Source: Colocasia esculenta (Eukaryota; Streptophyta; Magnoliopsida; Alismatales; Araceae). From it: a stretch of 64,000 nt of DNA. The translations under genes were made by a program, and so were the position numbers. The stretch covers positions 174,072,348-174,136,347 of the forward strand of contig CM024753.1 of assembly GCA_014218235.1 (NCBI GenBank). Direction: 5' to 3'. The notes under the pieces were generated by a model. It made no database searches. It was not told where the DNA came from and worked only from the letters and a program-made list of their open reading frames with translations. Position 1 is the stretch's first letter. Every line of letters begins with the position of its first letter. Positions 33,594 through 44,876 of this stretch are shown here, in pieces.

Positions 33594-34110
33594 TAGCACC
33601 AAGTGGTTTTCTGGATGGGTTCGGTATTGACAACTTCAGCCCGAGCAATAGGCTGTGGTGGAAGTGGAGGTTGTTGTGGTTGTTGTGGTGGGGGTATAGG
33701 AACTGGCATAGGTGTCGGAGCAGGCGCAACATTGGGCACAGGAGCTTCTTCTTGAATTGGGGCTTCGTAGGGCCCAGTTGGAGGTCGTTGAATTCGAGGA
33801 GGACAAATCAGTGGACGCCTGGGCGGAGGCATGTTGTGGTAAATGGGAGTTTGTGGAGGTGCATATGAGGTGGAGGTTGCATGGTGGTGAGGTGGATGGT
33901 GGATGGTGTCCACTGATCCGTTCTTTCTCGGTTTAATTTGATCAAAAAGATGTACGATCGGGGAGTCCATTAAGTGGGCTTGAACGTAACGTCCCCGCTC
34001 GTAGAGCTCCTCCATCGTATCAATTTGATTCATGGCCAGGATGTGCCTGAACCTCATAGTAGGGTTTGAAATAATGATTTTGATTTGCTCTGACTCCGAG
34101 AGCTCATACT
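33594..34110 (-). pseudogene. C-terminal part of the outer element's gag
   Basis: On the minus strand the frame resumes with YELSESEQIKIIISNP, MRFRHILAMNQIDTMEELYERG and then a long Pro-rich tail (PPPQQPQQPPLPPQP). It joins the N-terminal half at 47642-48644 across the Athila insertion. The frame ends where the Copia array begins at 33593. No zinc knuckle is present before the break. Confidence 0.8.
34090..34110. repeat. Left copy of the 21-bp duplication flanking the Athila element
   Basis: CTGACTCC followed by G and AGAGCTCATACT, ending directly at the Athila LTR start. The right copy at 47646-47666 differs at one base. It codes for YELSES on the minus strand in the outer gag. Confidence 0.8.
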
Positions 34111-36893
34111 TGATAACTGTAAAATTTTTCGTATTAAATTTCATGCATTTAGTTGATTTTTGACATTCTTTGTCTATAAATAATGTACATTTTAACTTTA
34201 ATTTTCATTTCATCCGTGAACAATTTTTTTTAGCATATTAGTTAAATTTTTGGGTAGAACATAAAGTTAGATTCTCATTTAATAAAGTCAATGCATTTTG
34301 AATAGTTTGACTAATAAAGTGTTTCTCTTATTGCAAATACATTGTACATAAATAATTCTTGGTCTTATATTTTCATAAATAAATCTTGTAAATATTAATT
34401 TATAAATAAATCAGATTCTTATATTAGTTGATATTTAGAATACACATGTTAGATTTTCATTCAATCAGTCATTGTTTTTTTTTTAGATTGACTAATCATG
34501 TGCATTTTTCTTTATAGGTACACTTTGGGAAATAAAAAGATATTTCTAAATAAATATTGTATATAAGAAATTTTTTTCGCAATAATATTTCTATAAATAT
34601 CATTTAGTAGTAGGTAGGTATGAGTTTGTACATAAATAAAATTTTAACAACTTTTAGTAACACCCCATCCAATCCCATAAAGCCACATACCCCTATCTCA
34701 TTCCATTAGGATGGCAGTCATTTGTTTTTCTCTTTAAACCGCCACAGCCCTTCTCTTTCCCAGCCAGGGCAATGGAAGCATCTGGAGGCAGGAAGAAGAG
34801 CTGCGGAGCTGGCGTGCACAGCAATGGAGGCTGGGCGGCAGATCTGCCGTGCGAAGCAGCTCTGGATGGCGATGGACGCAGCCAGCTGAGGTGTGTGCGC
34901 AGCGGTAGCTGGCGCTGCGCGAAGGAGCTGGGTAGCGGATCTACATGCGTGGCAATCGTACGGCTGGAGCTGGTGAGAAGTAGAGCCCGGATCTGGGCGG
35001 GCGATGGCAGCTAGGGCATGCAGCGCTGGTGATCTGGCGTGCGACGAAGGAGCGGAGAGGAGGTCGTGCGTGCGCCCAGATGTGCGAGATGGCAACGAGG
35101 AACTTGGCGCGTGTGGAAGCTGGGCGCGTGAGGAATTCTTGCGTCTGGAAGAAGCCTGGGTGCCTATAAAAGGACCCCAAGGTCCTCAGGTCCGAGAGTT
35201 GGAGATTTGGGGAGTTCAGGATTTTTTTTTTGGTTTTTATCTTTTTCCTCTCTTCCGAGAGTTCAGGATTTCTGGGAAGGCTTCTGAGGGGATTTTTCTT
35301 TCTTCTGTGATTTTTCTTTCTTTCTGTAAGCATCGGGGAGATCGATCCAGAGTGTTTCTTTCTTTGCTTCTGCTGTTTGGTTTGAGTTGTGCGTTCAGCA
35401 CTCCGGGAGTTCGACAATTTTGGGTTGTTCTGTAATTTTTGGGGTTTTCTTCTTTGTGAGAGATTGAGGGCTGTTGCAGAGTTCGATCCAGTTTAATTTC
35501 CCATTTCTTTTGTGTGGGTTTTGTTACTTCTTCTGTGTTGATCTCTTCCATTTCTTCTGTGTCGATTTCTGCATTTCTTCTGTTTGGCATCTAAGAGGTC
35601 CTCAGCAGTAGGAGTTCGGCTGAGAAGGATTTCTTCAGCATTTATTTTTTTTGGATTTTATTTCTTTGCTGTTGGCGACTACTGAGAGTGGATATTTTAG
35701 TTTTTGTTCTTCTACGAGAGCTGTAAGAGCTGTGAGAGATTAAGGGCTGTTGGAGAGTTCGATCCAGTGGAATTTTCCTATTTCTTCTATGTTTAGAGTT
35801 CAATCCAGTGAAATTTTCTATTATTTCTTTGCGTTTAGTGAGAACGAGCCAGGGACATTTATTTCCCATTTCTTCTATATGGATTTTGCTATTTCTTCTG
35901 TTCTGTGGAGATCAACCCAGTGTTAATTTGTCCATTTCTTCTGGGTTCAGAGATTCAAATGCGGCTTCTTCTTCTCTTCTGTAGGGACTGTTGGTTGTGT
36001 TCGAGAGCATTTGGTTCGGTTTCGGCTGCTGGGAGAGATGGTTGCTGCTGGGAAGAGCTTTTAACATCTGAGGGAATCAACTGCCTCTTCTTCCTCTTTT
36101 CTGTAAGCATCTAGTGTTAGAGAGATTGGTGGTCTAGTTTGTCTGAAGAATTCCGGAGGTGTGTGCTGCAGAGACAGCACAGGACAACCAAGAAGATCTC
36201 ATTTCTTGGCTTGTTCTGCGGTTGTCCAGCGTCCATAGAGCTTCTGGAGAGTTCAGATCCAGAGTTGAAATTTGTGAATTCCATGTTTCTATTATAGCAG
36301 AGGATGAGGCTAATTTCATGAAGATTGGGAAATTTTCTAGTGTTTTCGAGTTATTAATTTTGTTCCTATCTCTCTTCTTCATAGCATGAGGATTCCAAAT
36401 TAGTAGTTCTTAATTTCTGTTCTTATTGACTGTTCATCCCCTGAGCTGAATGGGTACAGTGGTTTGATAATCTTGTTCTTTCATCTTTTTATCTTTCTGG
36501 GTTCAGATCATTTCAGAATTAGATGTGCATCTTTATGTTTCTAGCTCAGATTTCTGTCTACCTGTTTGATCCCTCAATTGTGAGGGTACATTGATATCAA
36601 TTCTCTTTTAATTTCGATTCAGCTTGTTCTTTCATTAAGTTTGATCTGTCAAGATTGTGAGGGATTTGGTCGGTGTTGTTTACATATTCACTTTTAATGC
36701 ATTGTCGATAGAATGTTCCAAAAAGCAGTTTATTAAGTCAAATTCTATTCAGCCTCTCTGTGGATATGACATGTTCTCACCACTCTATTAGTTCTTTTTT
36801 TTTTTACTATTTTAAATCTGTGAGACAGTTTAGAGAAGGTGAGCATATTGATTCGTGCACGGAACTCTAGACAACGAAAATGTACAATCAACA
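34111..36893 (+). repeat. 5' LTR of the Athila element
   Basis: The first 550 bp are AT-rich and are followed from about 34740 by a GC-rich core, a TATAAAAG box and a T-rich transcribed part with repeated ATTTCTTCTGT words. Open frames in the GC-rich core (such as 35004-35435) are present in both LTRs and are not treated as genes. Confidence 0.92.
35165..35172 (+). promoter_or_regulatory. TATA box of the Athila 5' LTR
   Basis: TATAAAAG is followed by GGACCCCAAGGTCC, a near-palindrome, and CTCAGGTCCGAGAG. The same arrangement occurs at 45912 in the 3' LTR. Placement after a GC-rich core and before T-rich leader sequence fits a core promoter. Confidence 0.65.
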
Positions 36894-36908
36894 ATGTCGC
36901 GTTCATCT

Positions 36909-36926
36909 TGGCGTCGTTGCCGGGGA
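36909..36926 (+). other. Primer-binding site of the Athila element
   Basis: TGGCGTCGTTGCCGGGGA matches the Asp-tRNA-type primer site (TGGCGCCGTTGCCGGGGA) with one change. It lies 15 bases after the LTR end. Confidence 0.85.
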
Positions 36927-38066
36927 GGCGTTAGAGTTTGATTAAAATTTGTTTTCATTTGATTTTATTTGCATTGGGCTTTCTATTGACTTGTTATTGG
37001 GCTTTTCATTTCAGATTTGCACATAAGGAGGAACATGGAGATTGGCCTTGACATTTGAGCCCATTGGAGAAGGAGAGATTGCTGATTTCTTTTCGCATTT
37101 TCCTTTAATTCAGAATTTTTAGATAGAAGAGTGGGAGTGAAACTTGTAGTGAGGTTTTCATGTACTCTCTGTGTATGTGCAGAGATTTCTTTCTCGTTGG
37201 CATGTAATAATTGGCCTCTTGTTGGTTTGTGTGGTTTGAAATTAGTTTATTGTATCATGTTATAGTTTCTTAGTTAAGTTTCATTTCATTTAATTCAAAA
37301 ACCAAATAAAAATTAAAAAAATCTAAAGCTAAATTTTTTTTCCAAATCGCTCTTTCATGTAAGCCGTTCGTTGTTTTGCAATTAAAATTTTCATCTTCTC
37401 AAGATTAGAGTCACTTGTTTTAGGACATTCATCATTTTAATTGTCATTTGAATTCCACTTATTTTCTTGCATTGAAGAGTGCGAGGGGAAGGTAAGATTT
37501 CTATCTCTTGTTTCATGCATTAGACTTAGCATTAGAAAACTCTTGTTTGAACTTGCTTTGTGCATTTCATATTTGTAAATGGGACTGCTTAGGGGAATCA
37601 CCCATTAGAAAAATAAAAATATATGGTGAGGGATTTCATCACCCTTTCCTTTGCCCAAAAATCACAAAAAATGTCACATTCTTGCATTTGCCTAAACTTT
37701 CAATAAAAATCAGTAGACGTGGCCCTAGGGTTCATAATTAGATTTATGCTTTCTTAATTTCAAAACTTCTCTTTAAGTCTGGTGTCTAGGATTAGAGGTT
37801 AAAAAGCTTATGCTTAAGTGAGCTAGAGGTTATTTAATTGGGTCCTTGCGAAAGCAAGGGGAGTCTCCCTCTACTCCACCTCTTACCTGGCCAGTACAAG
37901 AAGAGCTAAGATTGGACTTAAGCAAGCATAAATCTAATTTTGAGAAAAATAACATAGGTCCAAGGAACACTTAGTGTTTAGGTTAATTTGTTTTGAAAGT
38001 GTTTGTTTGTTTGTGTTTGTTCATAAAAATTCAATAAAATTTTAAATTTTCAAAAATCATAAAAAG
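36927..38066 (+). other. Athila 5' leader, non-coding
   Basis: About 1.1 kb without a supported frame. It contains the block CTTGCGAAAGCAAGGGGAG near 37846, a small hairpin (CTTGC/GCAAG). Such long leaders are usual between primer site and gag in Athila elements. Confidence 0.5.
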
Positions 38067-39958
38067 ATGGCTTTTCAACTGTGTATGCTTGGTAGACTTT
38101 CCCTAAACATAGATTTGGCTCAACCTATAGACGAGATTGAAAGATTCTTTCATAGGATGGCCAACCAAGACCAGAACCAAGTTGCTAGGAATGTAGAGGA
38201 GGTTGCACCCAGACAGATGAAGGAGTACTTTATTCCTTCTGATTATCAGCCTACTACTTGCATCAGGCCAGAAATTCCTGCAAATCACTTTGAAATCAAG
38301 CCAGGAACCATTCAGATGTTGTCATCCTTCTATGGCAATCCTAATGAAGACCCCTATAAGCATATAGATGAGTTCCTAGAGATTTGTTCCACTATCAGGA
38401 TCCAAAATTTCACTGAAAATGCCTTAAGACTGACCTTATTTCCATTCTCTTTAAAAGATAAGGCCAAACATTGGAAGGAATCATAGGGAGAACCATTAGA
38501 ACATGGCCAGAAATGCAGTAGGAGTTTTTGAAGAAGTTTTACCCCATTGGTCTCACTAACACCATGAGAAGAGCTATAACTGGATTCTCCCAACACCCAG
38601 GAGAGTTAATGCATGAATCATGGGAGAGATTGAAAGAGTTGCTTAGAAAATGTCCCCACCATGGTCTGTCGAGGTGGCAAATAGTCCAAGCTTTTTATGA
38701 AGGTTTGACAGAATCAAATAGGCAGATGGTTGATGCTTCGTGTGGAGGAGCATTCATGACTAAGAGCGAGGATGAGGCATATAATCTATTTGAAATATTG
38801 AGTGAGAATTCTATCAATCATGCCTCACTCCACTCTTACGAGAGAGCACTAGGACCTGTAAAGAAGGCAGGGTTGCATGAATTGAGAGGGAGAGGAGAAT
38901 TAGATTCTAGGGTAGAAGATCTATTAGATAGACTTGATCAGAGATTGGAGCATAAATTGGAACAAAATTTTGATCAATTACTGTCTTTAACTGGGTAAGC
39001 CACACCCAAATTTTCTCAACCACCTGAAACTTGTTCTATGTGTGCTAGCTCAGCTCACCCTACCAGTGCTTGTCCCACTATTGCCCAATTGCCTCCTTTT
39101 ATTCAAGAACAAGTCCAAGCTGCCCAAGGTTTCTACAAACCCTCATACGATCCATATTCTAACACATACAACCCTGGTTGGAGAAATCACCCAAATTTTT
39201 CATGGAAAAATCAATCTGAACAAGTGTCTCAACCTTTTTTAAGCAATCCATGTACGGTCAATCCTATCCCAATCAGAATCTGGGATTTGGCTAATCTTCT
39301 TACTCCAAACATCCACAAGTCCAAGGAAATCAAAATTTCAATCAATTTACTCATACCAATTTCCAGCAACCTTCATATAATCCACCACCACCTCCTCAGC
39401 CCAATTGGGAAGATAAAATGAATCAACTCCAAAACATGATGGTGACTCTGTGCCAAACTGTGCAAGAACAACAAAGTCAATATCAAAATCAAAATCAAAA
39501 TTTTCAACAAAATTTGGCAAGAATAGAGTCCCAGATTGCTGATGTATGACATAGGAGGGAATCAGGTCAGCTGCCAAGTCAAGCTATAGCAAACCCAAGG
39601 AACAACCCTCCCGGATTTTATTAGAACCAGCAATACCATCAAACCCAGGGGTACAGACCACCTGCTCGCCAAAATGCACCTCCACCATCAAACCCACAAC
39701 AAGCTTTTGTCCAGAACATTCCAGCACCACAAAACCAGAATCAACCTATACAACAGGACTATCCTCCTGTCCAAGCTAGGGGCCCTCAAGTAGAGAATGC
39801 AAAAACTGTGTCTACCTTAAGAAGTGGAGGAATCAGAACAAATCCTCAACCACACATGTCAACATTGCATGAGGATAAAGAAAATAAAAATGAAATTGAA
39901 ATTGAAGAAGAGAATGAAGAAAAATGTGGAAAAAGAAAGATCCAAGAGAAAATAGAAA
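38067..39958 (+). pseudogene. gag of the Athila element, broken
   Basis: The Retrotrans_gag core is seen in PNEDPYKHIDEFLEICST and LFPFSLKDKAKHW. After a frameshift near 38485 it continues FYPIGLTNTMRRAI, GELMHESWERLKELL and QAFYEGL. The zinc-binding segment near 39035 (CSMCASSAHPTSACP) and the NTYNPGWRNHPNFSW motif are typical of Athila. Stops lie at about 38517, 38996, 39547 and 39622, with further shifts near 39240 and 39958. It has no continuous coding capacity. Confidence 0.88.
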
Positions 39959-42900
39959 ATGATTGAAGAACCTCTAGACAAAATCAAAATGAATGAAGAC
40001 CCAAGCTGCTACATTTCAAAAGTCCCTTTTCCTGAAGCTTTAAAGCCAAAATCCAAAAACAAACCAACTGGTAATGAAGAACTTTTGGAATTGTTTAAAC
40101 AAGTTCACATCAACATTCCTCTCCTTGATGCCATCAAGCATGTGCCTGCCTATGCCAAATTTCTAAAAGAAATGTGTACTCCAAAACGTGAAGTGAGAAA
40201 TAAAACTGAAACAATCATTCTTCCAGAAATTGTGAGTACCATTGTCTTGAACCAACTCCCTAAAAAGCTCAAAGATCCAGGCACTCCACTAATTCCTTGC
40301 ACCATCGGTGGAGTCACTTTTGAAAGCGGTTTTTTAGATTTGGGAGCCAGTGTCAATCTCCTACCTTCTGCCATTTTTGAGAAATTCAAGCTAGGAGAAT
40401 TGAAACCCACTTCTGTTGTCCTTCAACTAGCCGATCGTTCTGTCACCACTCCTAAAGGCTTAGTTGAGGATGTTATAGTGAAAATCAATGATTGTTACTT
40501 CCCTGCCGATTTCATCATTCTGGACATGAATACTCCTCAAGATTTAACTCAGTCCACCATCATCCTTGGTAGACCTTTTTTGGCCACAGCTAGAGCTAAC
40601 ATTGATTGTGCTACTGGGATGATGGATGATGGATATATCATTTGGGGATAGGCGGGTTAGTATCAATATTTTTAGGGCATCCAGGCATCATGATGAGGGA
40701 GAGAGTTGTCTAGTGGTAGACTCCTTGGAAGAATCTTGTGTGGAAGAAGCAGTAGACCAACCCTATGCTCTAGGGTTTGAGGGAGAGGAAGGACAATTTA
40801 GTTCCCTATTTCAGAATAATGATCCATCATTTCCATTAGAGTGTCCTCCTAAGGTTGAGCTGAAACCACTCCCTGCTAATTTAAAGTACATCTTTTTAGG
40901 AGAGAATGAGACTTGGCCCGTTATAATTGCTAGTGATCTTGAGGAAGGGCGGGAGAAGAAATTGATTGAAGTTTTGAAGAGTCATAGGAAAGCTATAGGT
41001 TGGACAATAGATGATTTGAGAGGGATAAGTCCTTCAGTGTGCACACATCGCATATACTTAGAAGAGAATGCCAAAAGTTCAATAGAAATGCAAAGAAGGC
41101 TTAATCCCAATATGAAAGAAGTTGTTAAGAAAGAAATTGACAAATGGCTTGATGCTGGATTCATTTATCCCATCTCTGATAGCTAGTGGGTTAGTCCAAC
41201 TCAAGTTGTACCTAAAAAGTCAGGACTAACAGTAATTCAAACTGAAAAGGGTGAGCTCATTCCCACTAGGCTGGCTACAGGATGGAGAGTGTGCATTGAC
41301 TATCGCAAATTGAATGCGATGACCAAGAAAGACCATTTCCCCTTGCCTTTCATCGACCAAATCTTAAAGAAACTTGTAGGCCAAAAATTCGTTTGCTTCC
41401 TTGATGGATATTCAAGGTATAACCAAGTGGCTATTCACCCTGAGGACCAAGAAAAGACCACCTTCACATGTCCATTTGGAACTTTTGCCTTTAGACGCAT
41501 GCCCTTCGGGCTATGCAATGCCCCTACAACTTTTCAACGTTGCATGCTGTCTATCTTCTCAGATATGGTTGGGGATTACTTAGAAGTCTTCATGGATGAT
41601 TTTTCTGTATTTGGAAGTGACTTTGATTCGTGCCTCGACCATTTGACTGAAGTGCTCAAAAGATGCATTAATGCCAATCTTGTCTTAAGCTGGGAAAAGA
41701 GCCACTTCATGGTAAAGGAGGGGATTGTTTTAGGGCATATTGTCTCAGAGAGAGGGATAGAGGTAGATAAAGCCAAGATAAATCTCATTTCTGAATTGCC
41801 TCCTCCCAACTCTGTCAAACAAATTCGATCCTTCCTTGGTCATGTTGGATTTTATAGGCGGTTCATCAAAGACTTTTCCAAAATTGCAAGGCCATTGACT
41901 TCTTTGTTAAAAGACACTCCTTTTATTTTTGACAAAGCTTGTCATAAAGCATTTGAGGACTTAAAAGACATTTTAACCAGAGCTCCAATTCTATAATCTC
42001 CAGACTGGTCATTACTATTTGAGATAATGTGTGATGCTTCAGACTTTGCGATAGGTGCTATTTTTGGTCAAAAAACTGACAAAGGATCTGTAGTGATTTA
42101 TTATGCAAGAAGAACATTGAATGACACCCAGATTCGATACACAACCACTGAGAAAGAGCTCCTAGCTGTTGTCTTTGCCTTATATAAGTTCAGATCCTAC
42201 CTTTTAGAAGCCAAAATCATTGTTTTCACTAACCATGCTACCTTAAGGCATTTGCTTGCCAAAAAGGATGCCAAGCCTAGGTTGATCAGATGGATCCTCT
42301 TGTTATAGCAGTTTGATCTGGAAATTCATGATAAGAAAGAGTCCAAGAATGTGGTAGCTGACCATTTGTCCAGAATAGTTGCCCCGGACTCTATGCCTAT
42401 TAGAGATGCTTTCCCGGATGAGCACATTTTAGTTGTCTCCAATATTTCATCTCCATGGTATGCACACATTGTGAATTATAAAGTCATTGGACGAGTACCT
42501 GGAGATTGGACCAAAAATGAAAGAGAGAGATTCTTTGCTAGGGACAAGTATTTTATTTGGGAGGACCCGGAGCTATTTTTCATAGGACCAGACCAAGTGA
42601 TAAGAAGATGTGTCCCTGAGAGTGAGCATCAAAGTGTCCTCAAGTTTTGCCATTCTCTTGCTTGTGGAGGGCATTTTTCAGGAAAGAAGACCGTTGTTAA
42701 GGTCTTAGACTCCGGTTTCTATTGGCCTACGTTGTTTAAGGATGCTCACCAATTTTGTAAGGCATGTCCTAGATGTCAAACAATGGGAAACATTTCTAAG
42801 AAGGATATGATGCCTCTTAATCCTATTTTGGTTGTAGAAGTTTTTGATGTTTGGGGAATAGACTTTATGGGACCTTTTCCACCAACCTGTGGATACACGT

Positions 42901-43748
42901 ACATTCTAGTTATTGTTGATTATGTGTCCAAATGGATAGAGGTCATTGCCACAAAGACCAATGATCATAACATGGTTATCAAATTTGTTCAAAAAAACAT
43001 CTTTTCTAGATTTCGGTGGCCCAAGGCAATCATTAGTGATGGAGGACCACATTTCATTAACACTCAATTTAGGACCCTCCTAAGGAAGTATAGGATCACC
43101 TATAAGCTGGCAACACCTTACCATCTGCAAACCAGTGGCCAGGTAGAAGTATCAAATAGGGAGATTAAGAACATTCTTCAGAAGTCGGTTAGGCCTGATA
43201 GGAAAGACTGGTCAGAAAAGTTAGATGATGCATTGTGGGCCTATAGAACCGCTTTCAAAACTCCCATTTGAATGTCCCCTTACCGGCTTGTTTTTGGAAA
43301 ATCTTGTCATCTGCCAGTAGAACTTGAGCATAGAGCCTATTGGGCTATTAAACAGGTAAATCTTGATTTAGCCCAAGCTGGTCAACAAAGGACCCTACAG
43401 CTGAATGAGCTAGAAGAGCTCAGAAATGAAGCCTATGAAAGCTCCAAGATCTATAAAGTCAAATCCAAAGCATTCCATGACAAACACATTCATAGAAAAA
43501 CTTTTCCAGTGCATGATAAGGTTTGGTTGTTTAATTCTAGGCTTCGTCTGTTTCCGGGAAAATTGAAGTCCCAATGGGATGGTCCTTACACTGTTGTCAA
43601 AGCTTATGGTAATGGTGCTGTCATTATTCTTGACCCTAAAACTAGACAATCATTCACTATTAATGGGCAGAGGTTAAAGCATTTCTTTGAAAGCCCATCT
43701 TCCTTGAAAATTGATTCTACCAAGTTAGCTGAGCCAAATGGACCCTAA
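39959..43748 (+). pseudogene. pol of the Athila element (protease-RT-RNase H-integrase), broken
   Basis: The aspartic protease reads LDLGASVNLLP. A frameshift near 40630 leads into RT with VCIDYRKLN, FCFLDGYSRYNQ-like and VFMDDFSVFG motifs. RNase H starts at CDASDFAIGA and contains TEKELLAVVFAL. Integrase has GGHFSGKKT...CKACPRCQ zinc residues and the D,D,E core (GIDFMGPF, ISDGGPHF, SGQVEVSNREI). A C-terminal WDGPYTVVK region ends at 43748. Stops interrupt at 41184, 41994, 42306 and 43269 within one otherwise constant frame. Several fit C-to-T changes of Gln codons, as expected from deamination of methylated DNA. Confidence 0.92.
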
Positions 43749-44359
43749 TTGCGTCCGGCTGAAGACGATAAACTTAGCGCTTTTGGGAGGCAACCCATGT
43801 GTACAGATTTCCTTTATCAGGTAATTCTCTGTCTTACTTTCTTTTCCTGTAAATAAGTAGGGGCAGAGGTAGAATAAGCATGCATTCATAGTTCTCATCC
43901 TAACCAATGCTTCGTTTTCTTTCTTTATTTTGAGCTTATGCAAATAAAAAGAAAATTTCACAATGTTTCATCTTTGAATTAAAAAAAAAATTACTTGGCA
44001 TTGCGAAGCACAGACTAGGTGTGTGATCTTTAACCATTAAAATTTTGAACCTGTCGCATCCCTTTGCAAACATCCATGTCAGGTAGCCTCTAGTAAATGA
44101 TTACATGTACTTCTTGTCTTCCTTATGTAATGATTTATGGTAAGAAGTTTTTATACACACACTACACAGCCACTTAGACTAGCTGAACTCGAATGTAGCA
44201 AATTTGTTCAAGCTAGTAGGAGAGAGGTGATTGGTTTTCTCCTTTCCCCTCAAGTGAATTACGAAGGAACTGAAGGCGTGTGATCAAGGAACTTGACTGC
44301 CCATCCTTCCTTTAAGAGGAAAAGAAAAGAAAGAAAAGAAAGAAAAAGAAAAGGCAAAA

Positions 44360-44395
<36 letters not shown>

Positions 44396-44876
44396 ATGAA
44401 AAATGCCCCGGATCTAAGTAAAGCTGGACTCGCTACTCTTGAAAAGTGATGGGTTGTGCAGCATTATGGATGAAAAAGAAAGAAAAATTCTGAGTGCACA
44501 AAGTGCAAATAAAGGGGCAAAGTCCTCAGCTCAGGGAAATAATCCTCAAGGAAGTTGGGCAGAATGGAACTGAGAGAAACAACCCGATCTGACTGAGCAA
44601 GGATCTTATTCCACAAATCTTTTCTTCTCTCTTGAATTAATCTAATCTCAAATACTAGCTGAGGCAGAGAAGCTCTATGAGGGCTGATGTGAACTCTCAA
44701 GTAAGCTATCATTCGTGCACTAATTTCTTGCCTTAAGCCCTTACACTTATGAAAGACATATCTTTACATTAATCTTTTACATGATGGTTGTTTAGCATGA
44801 GACGTTACATCTTCTAGTACTACATTTGGAGTAATTTTTATTGCTAAGGGACTGGCAATGTTCAAGTAGGGGGGAG
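43749..44876 (+). other. Athila 3' internal region with conserved motif, (AT)15 and polypurine tract
   Basis: AACTTAGCGC...GGGAGGCAACCCA at 43771-43797 is a known Athila hallmark. A purine-rich tract and (AT)15 lie at 44320-44391. AAGTAGGGGGGAG at 44864-44876 is the polypurine tract directly before the 3' LTR. No env-like frame was found. Confidence 0.7.

Noticed and set aside
33572..33600. Target-site duplication of the Copia array at its right end
   Set aside because: The right LTR is missing, and GCACC at 33597 is the complement of the left GGTGC, not a direct repeat, so it is probably chance.
35004..35435. 143-codon frame in the Athila LTR GC-rich core
   Set aside because: It overlaps the TATA box, and the copy in the 3' LTR has a different frame structure.
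43749..44876. env-like gene in the Athila element
   Set aside because: The interval is only 1.1 kb and holds no frame with a membrane or signal segment. The longest minus-strand frame (44464-44712) has no support.
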